Below are positions 34,452 to 43,370 of a stretch of DNA of 43,640 bases, in pieces (the stretch's first letter is position 1; each line of letters begins with the position of its first letter). Both the position numbers and the translations under genes were made by a program. The stretch comes from Deltaproteobacteria bacterium (lineage in GTDB: Bacteria; Desulfobacterota; Desulfarculia; Adiutricales; Adiutricaceae). Under the pieces are notes generated by a model. It ran no database searches. It was not told the DNA's origin and saw only the letters and a program-made list of their open reading frames with translations. The DNA lies in contig JAISFP010000150.1 of the NCBI GenBank assembly GCA_031263525.1, forward strand, positions 1-43,640, read 5' to 3'.

Positions 34452-35201
34452 CCCTGACCTCTTTCAGGAGATTTGCCTCATCCACGCCTTTCGGTTTTCA
34501 GCGCTGACGAGAATCATCCTGATTCACTTATCGGCATCAGGTTAAATTCCTTTAATAAAGTTACAGAAGCCTGTAGTCTGACAAAGACATCCGATTCCTT
34601 CGGAGACGTTGCAGCCAGTCTCCCTACCCATGACAGGGCAGGCAGGCGATCGGCCTCGAATCAAATATCTCGCGTGCCATGTGCTTCCAATTTCTTGCTC
34701 CTGCCCCGCTGCACAATCGTCAGAAACATCGGAATCAGATATTCCCTGTCACCGGCTAGACAAGGCTTTGTCGGAGCAGCTTTCGATGGAACACTACAAC
34801 ATTGTCCTGTATAACAAAAGCTCAATTCAAGACAGACTTAACACAAGTTGTCAAATCAATATTTATTGCAAATATCCATGACTTCTATGAATAATCATTT
34901 AAATTAAACAGTTTTGCATGATTCATTTCACCTCAATTATAGCAAATCTTCAATTCGTTTAAAGCCAATAATCGATTCGATTAAAGCCAATCATAGATTC
35001 CATCTAAGCCAATCATAGATTCCATCTAACCCAATCATAGATTCCATCTAAGCTAACTATAAATTAATTTGCCTGAGTTAAAATTCATTTCGCTTCAACT
35101 TTACTTTTTTCGTCACATCACCCTGACTTGTTTCACATCTTCTTTTGAAAATTCTTCCGATTGACTTAAAATTTTGTCATACGTAACTTCAAGCGTATTT
35201 A
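34452..35201. other. AT-rich gene-less stretch with a 22-bp repeat
   Basis: 34452-34850 has mixed composition with only shadow frames. 34850-35200 is strongly AT-rich. 34960-35065 contains about four 22-bp units AGCCAATCATAGATTCCATC(TA), the only AT-rich array in the window. No gene is supported. Confidence 0.65.
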
Positions 35202-35401
35202 AATTATTCGTAACTGTTCAGGTGCCCCTCTATTGAGGGCCTTTTCGGAGGAATAGAGCCCAGATGAGGACATCTTAAAGCTTAAAAGTCAACAATGGAT
35301 ACTTCATGTGGAGGGAAAGAGTTGCAGTAGAGGATATTTTGGTTAAAAAGGCCCCCAGTTGAGCTCACCTTGGAGAGGCTCCTGAACAGTTACAATTATT
35401 C
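35202..35401 (+). mobile_element. IS66-type MITE (family 2), copy A, with 8-bp target duplication
   Basis: The element spans 35210-35393 (184 bp). Its ends are GTAACTGTTCAGG and CCTGAACAGTTAC. An exact 8-bp direct repeat AATTATTC flanks it (35202-35209 and 35394-35401). Ends starting GTAA plus 8-bp duplications are the hallmarks of the IS66 family. It has no coding capacity, so it is a non-autonomous derivative. A CTCTATTGAGG block follows the left end, and TATGTGGAGGG-type sequence lies inside. Confidence 0.92.
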
Positions 35402-35546
35402 CTATATTTCTTGCCGCATAACTTGTAATTTCGACAGTTATGATCAAGGCATGAGGTGAGGATAATTTCGGGCACACCCAGCCACGGGACGACATCGACC
35501 GTCCCGTAGCCCTCTTGCCGCCGTGCGCTCGTCAAAGGATAGCGGC

Positions 35547-36032
35547 TCACTTCTTGATGTACACCAGGAACTTCTCGGCCGGGGCCCCTCGGAACTTTTC
35601 CGAGAGCCTCTCGTCCGCGAACGCCTTGATCTCCTTATCCGTGACCCCCATGCTCCTGGCCTTCCTCAGCCTCCCGAGGACTCTCCTGCCCGTGTGCCAG
35701 TTTTTGGCAAACCTCCAAATGCGGATGACGAATTCGTCCAGTTCGTCCGCAAACACTTCGCAGGAAATCGCCCTGCACTCCTCCATATAGCTCTGCTGGC
35801 AGTATGCCAATTCGTATCCGTCTCTGTAATCACTCAAACCATCCAGAAGTTGCGAAAGGACGTGCAGATCCGCGTAGATGTCCTCCGGATCGCACTCTTC
35901 TCCATCCCAGGCGATGCGGCTCATGTCGAGAGCCTTCTTCACGAGGCTCACGAAGAAATAGTCAACGAGCTTTGCCGTCCTGGGGTGGTCAATCTGCTGG
36001 ATTTTCTTTCCATCGTTGCTCTTGCCAGTCAT
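35547..36032 (-). CDS. hypothetical protein, tandem paralogue A
   Basis: 161 aa, family not recognised. Start ATG at 36032 with AAGGA eight bases upstream. Predicted all-helical, soluble and charged; no signal peptide or membrane helix. Shared with paralogue B: IDHPRTAKL.DYFF, VKKA.D.SRIAWD.EEC.PEDI, VFAD.LD and ADERLSEKF.GA..EK.LV. The conserved Cys in EEC and the near-invariant C-terminal block suggest real constraint. The downstream flank is duplicated with the gene, and its promoter is not visible. Confidence 0.72.
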   Translation of the reverse strand: MTGKSNDGKKIQQIDHPRTAKLVDYFFVSLVKKALDMSRIAWDGEECDPEDIYADLHVLSQLLDGLSDYRDGYELAYCQQSYMEECRAISCEVFADELDEFVIRIWRFAKNWHTGRRVLGRLRKARSMGVTDKEIKAFADERLSEKFRGAPAEKFLVYIKK

Positions 36033-36305
36033 TCTCTAATTCCTTCCTTCTCTCCCTGTTGCCTTTTGGCTCTGTCGCTGCCCTCTTGCCTTTTGGCTTT
36101 GTCTCACTCTTTTGGCCAGGGTCCCCTTCTCCCTTGCCCAGGGTCCCCTTCTCCCTTGGCCAGGGTCCCCTCGCATCGATAAATTGCAAAGTCGTCAGTC
36201 ATGATCAAGATGAGTTCAGGCTCATTTTCGACACACCCAGCTCCGGGACGACCTCGGCCGTTCCGGAGCACCCTTGCCGCCGCGCGCTCGCCAAATGACA
36301 GCGGC

Positions 36306-36797
36306 TCACTTCTTGAGGAAGACCAGGTACTTCTCGGGCCGAGCACCGCTGAACTTTTCCGATAGCCTCTCGTCCGCGAGCGCCTTCATCTCCTTCCCAG
36401 TGATCCTCATGATCCTGGCCTTTATCAGCCTCGCGCTGACGCTCCTGCCCTTACGCCAGAGCCTGGCAGTCTCCCTGACGCCTTTGACCATGTCGTCCAG
36501 CGCGTCCGCAAACACCAAGTCGTCAATCTCCTTGCAATCCTTGAGATAGTGCCACCAAGTACCCACTTGGAATGCGTAGTCGTTTCTGAAGTCGTCCATG
36601 GCATCCAGAAGACTCACAAGAGCGTGAAACTCCGGGTTGATGTCCTCCGGAGCGCACTCTTCCAAATCCCACGCTATGCGGCTCAAGTCGCGGGCCTTCT
36701 TCACGACCGCCCTGAAGAAATAGTCAGTGAGCTTTGCCGTCCTCGGATGGTCGATCTTCTTGTTGCCCCTGTAGTCTTTTCTCTCTCCCTTCGCCAT
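36306..36797 (-). CDS. hypothetical protein, tandem paralogue B
   Basis: 163 aa, paralogue of the gene at 35547-36032 (roughly half identical by eye). Start ATG at 36797 with GGAAGGGG four bases upstream. Same helical, charged character and same conserved blocks at both ends; the middle, around the WWHYLKD segment, is diverged. It lies 273 bp upstream of paralogue A in the same direction and could be co-transcribed with it. I cannot assign a function. Confidence 0.72.
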   Translation of the reverse strand: MAKGERKDYRGNKKIDHPRTAKLTDYFFRAVVKKARDLSRIAWDLEECAPEDINPEFHALVSLLDAMDDFRNDYAFQVGTWWHYLKDCKEIDDLVFADALDDMVKGVRETARLWRKGRSVSARLIKARIMRITGKEMKALADERLSEKFSGARPEKYLVFLKK

Positions 36798-36993
36798 TGT
36801 ACCCCTTCCCTCTCTCTCTTGCCTTTTGGCTTTGTCTTAAGCTTCTTGCCTTTTTCCCTTTGGTCTTTGGTTTTGTCTCAACCTTCTTGCCTTTCGGTTC
36901 CGTCTCTGCCCTCATGCCTTTTTGCGATACCTTGACCCATTCGTCATAAGAGTTTCGGTCACGCGGCTTTCGTTTCGCCGTCCGCTTCCGCTC

Positions 36994-37875
36994 TCAGATC
37001 TCGGCGGCAATGGCGGACAGATACTCCCCGTAGGGGTTGCCTGGCATCTTCTCCCCAAGGACCCGTAGCTCCGACCGCCCTATCCAGCCGTTCCGGAAGG
37101 CCGCCTCCTCGGGGCAGGCGATCTTGAGCCCCTGGCGCTTCTCAATGGTCTGTATGAACTGAGATGCCTCCAGGAGGCTCTCGTGGGTGCCGGTGTCAAG
37201 CCAGGCGAAGCCCCTGCCCATTACCTTCACCTTCAACATGCCCTTCAGGAGGTAGAGCCTGTTCAGATCGGTAATCTCCAGCTCTCCCCTGGGCGATGGG
37301 GCAAGCGTGTGCGCCAGCCCGGGGGCCATGGGGTCGTAGAAGTAGAGTCCCGTCACGGCGTAGTTGGAGCGGGGGCTCTCGGGCTTCTCGGCCAGATCCA
37401 CAGCCCTCCCGTCCGTGCCGAACTCTACCACCCCGTAGCGCCTGGGGTCGTTCACCCGGTACGCGAATACCGAGGCCCCCTCCTCCTGGGCGGCTGCATC
37501 TTTCAGGAGCGATATCATCTCGTGGCCGTAGAAGATGTTGTCACCGAGGATGAGGGCCGATGGCCCGCGATTCAGGAAGCCCTCGGCTATGATCATGGCC
37601 TGCGCGAGGCCGCCCGGACGGGCCTGGGCGGCGTAGGCTAGCTCAATGCCCCACTCCCGTCCCGTCCCCAGAAGCTCCTCGAAGACCGGGGTGTCCCGGG
37701 GGGTGGAGATGACAAGTATCTCCCGTATGCCCGCGAGCATCAGGGTGGATAGGGGGTAGTATATCATGGGCTTGTCGTAGACGGGCAGGATCTGCTTCGA
37801 GACAGCCAGGGTGGCGGGATAGAGCCGGGTGCCCAGCCCACCTGCAAGAATTATGCCTTTTCGCTTCGTCTGCAA
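36994..37875 (-). CDS. rfbA: glucose-1-phosphate thymidylyltransferase RfbA
   Basis: 293 aa, the normal length. It makes dTDP-glucose from dTTP and glucose-1-phosphate, the first step of dTDP-deoxysugar (for example L-rhamnose) synthesis in the cytosol. Nucleotide-binding motif GGLGTRLYP at residues 12-20, then [41 protein letters not shown] and [10 protein letters not shown], all typical of RfbA/RmlA. The start is TTG at 37875, with AAGGAG eight bases upstream; no in-frame ATG with an SD exists nearby. It lies 213 bp downstream of rfbB, with a short 26-bp repeat between. RfbC and RfbD are not in the window. Confidence 0.97.
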   Translation of the reverse strand: MQTKRKGIILAGGLGTRLYPATLAVSKQILPVYDKPMIYYPLSTLMLAGIREILVISTPRDTPVFEELLGTGREWGIELAYAAQARPGGLAQAMIIAEGFLNRGPSALILGDNIFYGHEMISLLKDAAAQEEGASVFAYRVNDPRRYGVVEFGTDGRAVDLAEKPESPRSNYAVTGLYFYDPMAPGLAHTLAPSPRGELEITDLNRLYLLKGMLKVKVMGRGFAWLDTGTHESLLEASQFIQTIEKRQGLKIACPEEAAFRNGWIGRSELRVLGEKMPGNPYGEYLSAIAAEI

Positions 37876-37950
37876 GTGAGATTCTCCTTTTGACGCCAGG
37901 CGGGCCTGCGCTTCCAGGCCGCCTGAAAGCGCCTGGCATGAGCTAAGCTG

Positions 37951-38011
37951 CCGGCTTCCCTGGCCATCTTCCCAGGCCGGCTTCCCTGGCCATCATACCA
38001 GGCCGGCTTCC
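37951..38011. repeat. short 26-bp repeat between rfbB and rfbA
   Basis: CCGGCTTCCCTGGCCAT units start at 37951, 37977 and 38003 (two full units and a partial one), an exact 26-bp period. Even this short gap inside a metabolic gene pair carries an array. Confidence 0.88.
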
Positions 38012-38088
38012 AACATGAGCCCCAATCATCGTTTCGTCGCCATAGGCACTTCACGGCAACCTCCTGAGCGCGACTCATGATGATGGCC

Positions 38089-39153
38089 TCAGCCCTCCAT
38101 GCCGTAATGCTCCCTTATCCACTCCCGGTATGACCCGGAAGTGACGGATTTGACCCACGTCTGGTTCGCGCGGTACCAGTGGACCGTGGCCTCCAGGCCG
38201 TCGGGGAAGCTGTAGCAGGGCATGAAGCCCAGCTCTTCCTCCAGCTTAGTGGAGTTCACGGCATAGCGGCGGTCGTGGCCGGGACGGTCGGTCACGTGGA
38301 CGGCCAGATCCATGTGCCCGCTCTCCCCCTCGCGGGGGGCCAGCCCGTCCAGGACAGAGCAGATCCCTGTGAGGACCTCCATGTTGGTCCGCTCGGAACG
38401 GCCGCCTATGTTATAGCATTCGCCGGGGATTCCCTTCTCCAGCACCAGGGAGAGCGCCCGTGCGTGATCCTCCACGTGGATCCAGTCGCGTACCTGGCGA
38501 CCGTCCCCGTAGACGGGGAGAGGCTTCTCCGAAAGCGCGTTTATGATCATTAGAGGTATGAACTTCTCCGGGAACTGGTAGGGACCGTAGTTGTTGGAGC
38601 AGTGGGTGGTTATCGCCGGGAAGCCGTAGGTCCTGAAATACGCCCTGGCCAGGTGGTCGCCGGCGGCCTTGGATGCCGAGTAGGGGCTGTTGGGCAGGAC
38701 GGGGGAGTCCTCGGTGAAGGGGGGATCGCCGGGGCCGAGGCTCCCGAAGACCTCGTCGGTGGACACGTAGAGGAACCTGAAGGCGTCCCTTTCCGCGCCC
38801 GTGAGCCCCTCCCAGTGGGCCCTGGCGGCGTCCAGGAGGGTGAAGGTGCCTACCACGTTGGTCTCTATGAAGGCCCCGGGCCCCGTGATGGAGCGGTCCA
38901 CGTGGCTTTCCGCAGCAAGATGCACCACCGCCCTGGGGGAATGCTCCTGAAGCAGGCGCTCGACCAGTGCACGGTCGCGGATGTCCCCCCTGACCAGGAG
39001 GTGCGCCTCCTCCGGGAGGTGGGCCAGGTTGGCCGGGTTGCCCGCGTAGGTGGCGAGATCAAGGTCCACCACCCGGTCGCCCCCTTCCGCCAGGTGACCC
39101 AGGACGAAGTTGGTGCCGATGAAACCCAGGCCGCCGGTGACTAGGATGGTCAT
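38089..39153 (-). CDS. rfbB: dTDP-glucose 4,6-dehydratase RfbB
   Basis: 354 aa, the normal length. It converts dTDP-glucose to dTDP-4-keto-6-deoxyglucose using bound NAD, the step after RfbA. Extended short-chain dehydrogenase: Rossmann motif GGLGFIGTNF at 7-16, catalytic Asp-Glu in STDEVFG (131-137) and YSASK with Tyr158 and Lys162. SNNYGPYQFPEKFIPLMI and GDGRQVRDWIHVEDHA are family signatures. Start ATG at 39153 with GAGGA three bases upstream. First gene of the rfbB-rfbA pair; a promoter candidate lies about 190 bp upstream. Confidence 0.97.
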   Translation of the reverse strand: MTILVTGGLGFIGTNFVLGHLAEGGDRVVDLDLATYAGNPANLAHLPEEAHLLVRGDIRDRALVERLLQEHSPRAVVHLAAESHVDRSITGPGAFIETNVVGTFTLLDAARAHWEGLTGAERDAFRFLYVSTDEVFGSLGPGDPPFTEDSPVLPNSPYSASKAAGDHLARAYFRTYGFPAITTHCSNNYGPYQFPEKFIPLMIINALSEKPLPVYGDGRQVRDWIHVEDHARALSLVLEKGIPGECYNIGGRSERTNMEVLTGICSVLDGLAPREGESGHMDLAVHVTDRPGHDRRYAVNSTKLEEELGFMPCYSFPDGLEATVHWYRANQTWVKSVTSGSYREWIREHYGMEG

Positions 39154-39345
39154 AGGTCCTCATGAGGGGTGCCGGCACGGCTTCCGGCCCGGAGACATCG
39201 GACCTCCGGCACCGAGGCACCGCCCCCGCAATCTTCACGGACGCCGGGCCGGAAGCCGGACGGAGGCCGGAGGAATGAGGCATCTGCGCTCGGAGGCGGG
39301 CCTCCCTGCAGGCACAGCACGGTCCCGTGAACGTGTGAACGACCC

Positions 39346-39374
39346 ATTATATATTTTAAGGACTCTGTTTTACA
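39346..39374 (-). promoter_or_regulatory. promoter candidate for rfbB-rfbA
   Basis: On the minus strand: perfect TATAAT (39346-39351), 17-bp spacer, TGTAAA (39369-39374, three of six consensus bases). It is a short AT-rich patch in GC-rich DNA, about 190 bp before rfbB. Confidence 0.4.
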
Positions 39375-40017
39375 GGGGGGAAGCGGTGGCCATGCCTCGC
39401 GCAGATCCCCTGTTCCGCGTACGCCGCCTTGCAGGCACCCTTCACCGTCCAGGTCGCCCTCGGACTCCGCCTCGACGGCACTCTCCATTGCCCTCCACCT
39501 TGTCCACCGGAAGTCTGGATGTCCGGGTCACCATGAAAGAGGATTGAGGAGGCTGACGCCTTGCCAGTGCCCCTGGCATCGGACCAATGCCAGGACCCGG
39601 CCCAGCTCCCTTACGGAAGTACCCTCCCTCAGGACACACCACCTTCTCCAGGAAGGGGACGCCAAGTTAAAGATATGTCGCCCCGTCAGAATTCTGGTCC
39701 TCCCAGTCCACCCGAACTTCCCCCCGGTCTCGGTTCCTGTCCCTGGGCTCCTCCAGTGAACCACCTGCCCTCTCCGTTCAGTCCATGGCGTAGGGCGGTT
39801 CTGCCGGGTTGCCCGACCGACCTCCTGACCTTCTGACCTTTCCGAGGCCTCCCCGGGGATAGGCCCGTGGCTTCCCGTCAGGGAGAGCGAGCCGCCGCCG
39901 GCATCTTACCGGGTCCGAGGGACCGTCCCGGAAGTCTTCGACTCGGGAAGTCGTCCTCCTCCGGGCTCTTCACGAACCAAGCCGCCTGTCCCCTCCCCCC
40001 CCCGATGCTGGTTGCAG
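39375..40017. other. gene-less spacer between rfbB and the 63-bp array
   Basis: About 640 bp of GC-rich, C-rich DNA. Short frames on both strands have no recognisable product. I see no terminator, RNA gene or mobile element. Confidence 0.5.
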
Positions 40018-41180
40018 GCCTCTGGCACCCTCTTCAGGCTCCGTCAGAGCCGTCCCGAGGCTCCCGGTCGCGGGGCCTTGGGCTCCGGCGGCATCTTCAG
40101 AGGCAGTCAGGACTGTCCCCTGGCTCCCGGTCTCGGGGACTTGGCCTCCGGCGGCATCTTCACGGGGCAGTCAGGACCTTCCCGAGGCTTCCAGTCACGT
40201 GGACAGGGCCTCCAACGGCTTCTTCCGGGGCCGTCAGGGCCGTCCCGAGGCTTCCGGTCACGGGGACTTGGCATCCGTCTGCCTCTTCCGGGGCCCTCAC
40301 TACCGTCCCGAGGCTCTTGGACTCGGAGGCTTGGCCTCCAGTGGTCTTTTCCGGGTAAGTCAGGACCGTCCCCTGGCTCCCGGTCTCTGGGACTTGGCCT
40401 CCGGCGGCCTCTTCCGGGGCCATCTGGACCGTCCCTAGGCTTCCGGTCGCGGGGACTTGGCCTCCGCCATCCTCTTCCGGGGCCCTCACTAACGTCCCGA
40501 GGCTCTCGGACTCGGAGGCTTGGCCTCCGGCAATATCACCCGGGACCCTCACTGCCGTCCCGTGCCTCCCGGTCTCGGGGACTTGGCCTCCGGCGGCATC
40601 TTCAGAGGCAGTCAGGACTGTCTCCTGGCTCCCGGGCACGGGGACTTGGCCTCCGGCGGCATCTTCAGAGACAGTTAGGACTGGCCCCTGGCTCCAGGAC
40701 TCGGGGCCTTGGCCTCCGGCGGCATCTTCCGGGGCAGTCAGGACCTTCCCGAGGCTTCCAGTCACGTGGACAGGTCCTCCAACGGCTTCTTCCGGGGCCG
40801 TCAGGGCCGTCCCGAGGCTTCCGGTCACGGGGACTTGGCATCCCTCTGCCTCTTCCGGGGCCCTCGCTACAGTCCCGAGGCTCTAGGACTCGGAGGCTTG
40901 GCCTCCAGTGGTCTTTTCCGGGTAAGTCAGGACCGTCCCCTGGCTCCCGGTCTCTGGGACTTGGCCTCCGGCGGCCTCTTCTGGGGCCATCTGGACCGTC
41001 CCGAGGCTTCCGGTCGCGGGGACTTGGCCTCCGCCGTCCTCTTCCGGGGCTCTCACTGCCGTCCCGAGGCTCCCGGACTCGGAGGCTTGGCCTCCGGCAA
41101 TATCATCCGGGGCCCTCACTGCCGTCCCGTGGCTCCCGGTCTCTGGGACTTGGTCTCCGGCGGCCTCGTCGGGGGCTGCC
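40018..41180. repeat. 63-bp array with 567-bp higher-order structure, partly coding
   Basis: About 18 units of 63 bp. On the minus strand each unit encodes 21 residues of the type GGQVPETGSQGTVLTAPEEA. Units fall into several types whose order repeats: sequence from about 40168 recurs nearly identically at about 40735, a distance of 567 bp, exactly nine units. So a block of nine was duplicated as a whole. The right third is the in-frame 3' end of dinB. Both strands are open over most of its length because the period is a multiple of three. Confidence 0.94.
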
Positions 41181-42622
41181 GCAACTTCCAGGACCCCCGG
41201 TGCCGTCACTGGGAGCTGGCCCGGAGGGCCGGACACGAAGCCTACCGTCCTGCGGGACAATGCAGGCCCCGCCGGCGGCGGGTAGCCCGGGCTTCCCGCA
41301 CCCCGGCCCGAAAGGGACGAGGCCGGTCCCCGGGCACACCCTACGCCCGATCCCGGTCCTCCCGCTCCCCCGGCGGCGGGCGGGACCCCGTACGCCGGCA
41401 GGGTCTCGGGCACGCGGTGGCGGCGCGGCTTGTCCAGAAGGGTCGCGGGCATGAGTGACCACTCGCCGAAACGGCGGTTTATGTCGTCAATGGCGGTGAC
41501 CAGCCTGGGGTCGGAGCGGGGAAGCGTCACGGGGGGATCGCCCGTGTCGAAAAGGGGCGTCATCTTCGGGGGCGGGGGCGGCAGCTCCTCCGGCCTCACC
41601 AGCCCGGACACCTGGATCCCCAGGAGCCTGAAGGGCCCCCAGGCCCCCCTCGGCCTGAGCTTCTCGGCAAGGGCCAGGATCGGCACGTGATCGTCTAACA
41701 GATCGTCCTGGGTCCTTGAGCGGGTGATGGTCTTGAAGGAGGGGTCCCGGAGCTTCAGCGTGAGGGTGGTCCCGGCCACGCCGGCGTTCCTGAGCCTGGC
41801 CGCGACCCTCACGGAAAGGTGGAGAAGCTCCCTTCGGACTGCCGTCTCGCCCCGGATGTCCTCGTCGTAGGTGTCCTCCGCGCCTATGCTCTTGGCCTCC
41901 CTCTCAGGCTCGACCTCCCTGGGGTCCCGGCCCCAGGCGAGGTTCCAGAGCCGCGAGCCTCCGTTCGCGCCAAGGGCGTCGATCATGCGCCCCTCTGGGA
42001 GGGCGGCGACGTCCCCGATGGTGGCGAGCCCCAGGCCCTCCAGGCGCCTTACGGTCACCTCGCCCGCGCCCCAGAGCTTCCTAACCGGGAGCGGCCACAG
42101 GAAGTCGGTCTCGCCGCCCTCGGGGACCACGGTCATGGCGTCAGGCTTCTTGAAGCCCGACGCCACCTTGGCGACGTACTTCACGGCGGACACCCCTGCG
42201 GAGACTGTCAGTCCCGTCTCGGCCCTCACCTCCCGGCGGATTCTGGCGGCTATGTCCTCGGCCGGGCCGAAGATCTCCTGGGAAAGCGTCACGTCCAGGA
42301 AGGCCTCGTCCAGGGACAGGGGCTCCACCAGGGGGGTGTAGCGGCGGAACACCGCCATCACCATCTCCGACAGCTCCCTGTAGCGGTGGTAGCGCCCCGG
42401 CAGGTAGATCCCCTCCGGACACAGGAACCTCGCCCTCCCCATGGGCATCCCGGAACGCACCCCGAAGGCCCTGGCCTCGTAGGAGGCCGTGGACACCACC
42501 CCCCGGGGCCCCAGACCCCCCACTATGAGCGGGAGGCCGCGGAGGGCCGGGTTGTCCAGTGCCTCGGCCGCCGCGAAGAAGCTGTCGAGGTCCAGATGCA
42601 CTATTCGTCTGGGAGATCCCAC
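40883..42622 (-). CDS. dinB: DNA polymerase IV (DinB) with minisatellite-encoded C-terminal tail
   Basis: 579 aa; ordinary DinB is about 350-400. Y-family translesion polymerase. Catalytic acidic residues in HLDLDSFFAAAEAL (Asp11 region) and SLDEAFLDV (103-111, Asp105-Glu106). Thumb and little-finger regions follow (GVSAVKYVAKVASGFKKPD; WGAGEVTVRRLEGLGLATIG) to about residue 385. Residues about 385-480 are a Gly/Pro/Ala linker, and residues about 481-579 are 21-residue repeats from the 63-bp array. The TAG stop at 40883 lies within the array, where sibling units have a sense codon (CTAGGACTCGG versus CTCGGACTCGG on the + strand); the frame stays open beyond it to at least 40160. Start GTG at 42622, GAGG six bases upstream. 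The polymerase core looks intact. Confidence 0.92.
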   Translation of the reverse strand: MGSPRRIVHLDLDSFFAAAEALDNPALRGLPLIVGGLGPRGVVSTASYEARAFGVRSGMPMGRARFLCPEGIYLPGRYHRYRELSEMVMAVFRRYTPLVEPLSLDEAFLDVTLSQEIFGPAEDIAARIRREVRAETGLTVSAGVSAVKYVAKVASGFKKPDAMTVVPEGGETDFLWPLPVRKLWGAGEVTVRRLEGLGLATIGDVAALPEGRMIDALGANGGSRLWNLAWGRDPREVEPEREAKSIGAEDTYDEDIRGETAVRRELLHLSVRVAARLRNAGVAGTTLTLKLRDPSFKTITRSRTQDDLLDDHVPILALAEKLRPRGAWGPFRLLGIQVSGLVRPEELPPPPPKMTPLFDTGDPPVTLPRSDPRLVTAIDDINRRFGEWSLMPATLLDKPRRHRVPETLPAYGVPPAAGGAGGPGSGVGCARGPASSLSGRGAGSPGYPPPAGPALSRRTVGFVSGPPGQLPVTAPGVLEVAAAPDEAAGDQVPETGSHGTAVRAPDDIAGGQASESGSLGTAVRAPEEDGGGQVPATGSLGTVQMAPEEAAGGQVPETGSQGTVLTYPEKTTGGQASES

Positions 42623-42959
42623 AGTGCGCCTCGGGGAACTCCGGCCCTTCGGAGGCCGGGGCAGGGTTCGGGACGGTCCCTGCAGGCAGGGAGGGCAGGC
42701 CGGCAGGACCGGCAGGGCTGAGTTCGGCCAGGAAAGTCAGGAGGCGGCTCCTGGAATGGTGCCATCCGCGTATCCGCAAGTCGAATTCTAGACCATAGCA
42801 GGGAACCGCTCAAGGCATACAGCAGGCTTGGCCCCGACACGGCCGGACGCGTACGGAGCTGGTACAGGCACTTTTGGATGGGAGCCTGGCAATGCCGGAC
42901 GATGGTCCGGTACCGACGGGCGGATGGGAGCCGTCGACGGACGGAGACTTGAACAGCAG
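42623..42959. other. gene-less spacer upstream of dinB
   Basis: About 340 bp, GC-rich, no supported gene. I find no LexA-type operator or good sigma70 boxes before dinB. Confidence 0.5.
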
Positions 42960-43200
42960 GACGGGGCCTGGATCAGCAGTACGGTGGCTTTGCAACGCCG
43001 GAGAGGGCCTGAAGCAGCCGTACGGTGGCTTGGCAACGCCGGACGGAGGCATGGAAAAGCCGTACGGAGACTTGGCCACGCCGGAAGGGGCATGGAAAAG
43101 CCGTACGGAGGCTTGGCCACGCCGGACGGGGCATGGAAAAGCTGTACGGAGGCTTGGCCACGCCGGACGGGGGGCCGGAGCATCCGGACGGGGGCCTGGA
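42960..43200. repeat. 41-bp tandem array
   Basis: About six units containing GTACGGAGGCTTGGCCACGC and GCCGGACGGGGCATGGAAAA. TACGG starts at 42980, 43021, 43063, 43104 and 43145, so the steps are 41, 42, 41 and 41. Units in the middle are nearly identical and the outer ones diverged. The period is not a multiple of three; no gene covers it. Confidence 0.93.
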
Positions 43201-43370
43201 GGAGGAAGACGGGTGGCTTCCGGCTTCGGATGGAGACCTGACCGGCCGTAAGGGGGACTGGAGCTCCTAGACGGGGACTTGAGCAGCCGGACGAGGCCAG
43301 TATAAGCCTGACGGATGCTTGGCACCGACGGATAGGAGCTTGACGTCGGCGGATGATGTCAAGCCAGGTG

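Larger units (their letters stand above)
35433..36950. repeat. tandem duplication of a gene plus its flanks (period about 759 bp)
   Basis: The two genes at 35547-36032 and 36306-36797 are paralogues, and the similarity extends past both ends. The downstream flank (CACACCCAGC, GGGACGAC, CTTGCCGCCG, GCGGCTCACTTCTTGA) and the upstream flank (TTGCCTTTTGGCTTTGTC) both recur about 759 bp apart. One ancestral duplication of the whole cassette explains this. The upstream flanks also hold 22-bp repeats (AGGGTCCCCTTCTCCCTTG, 36115-36175). Confidence 0.82.

Noticed and set aside
40012-41454. 480-codon plus-strand ORF antisense to dinB
   Set aside because: It is open only because the 63-bp period is a multiple of three and the array has no stop in that frame; no start signal and a purely repetitive product.
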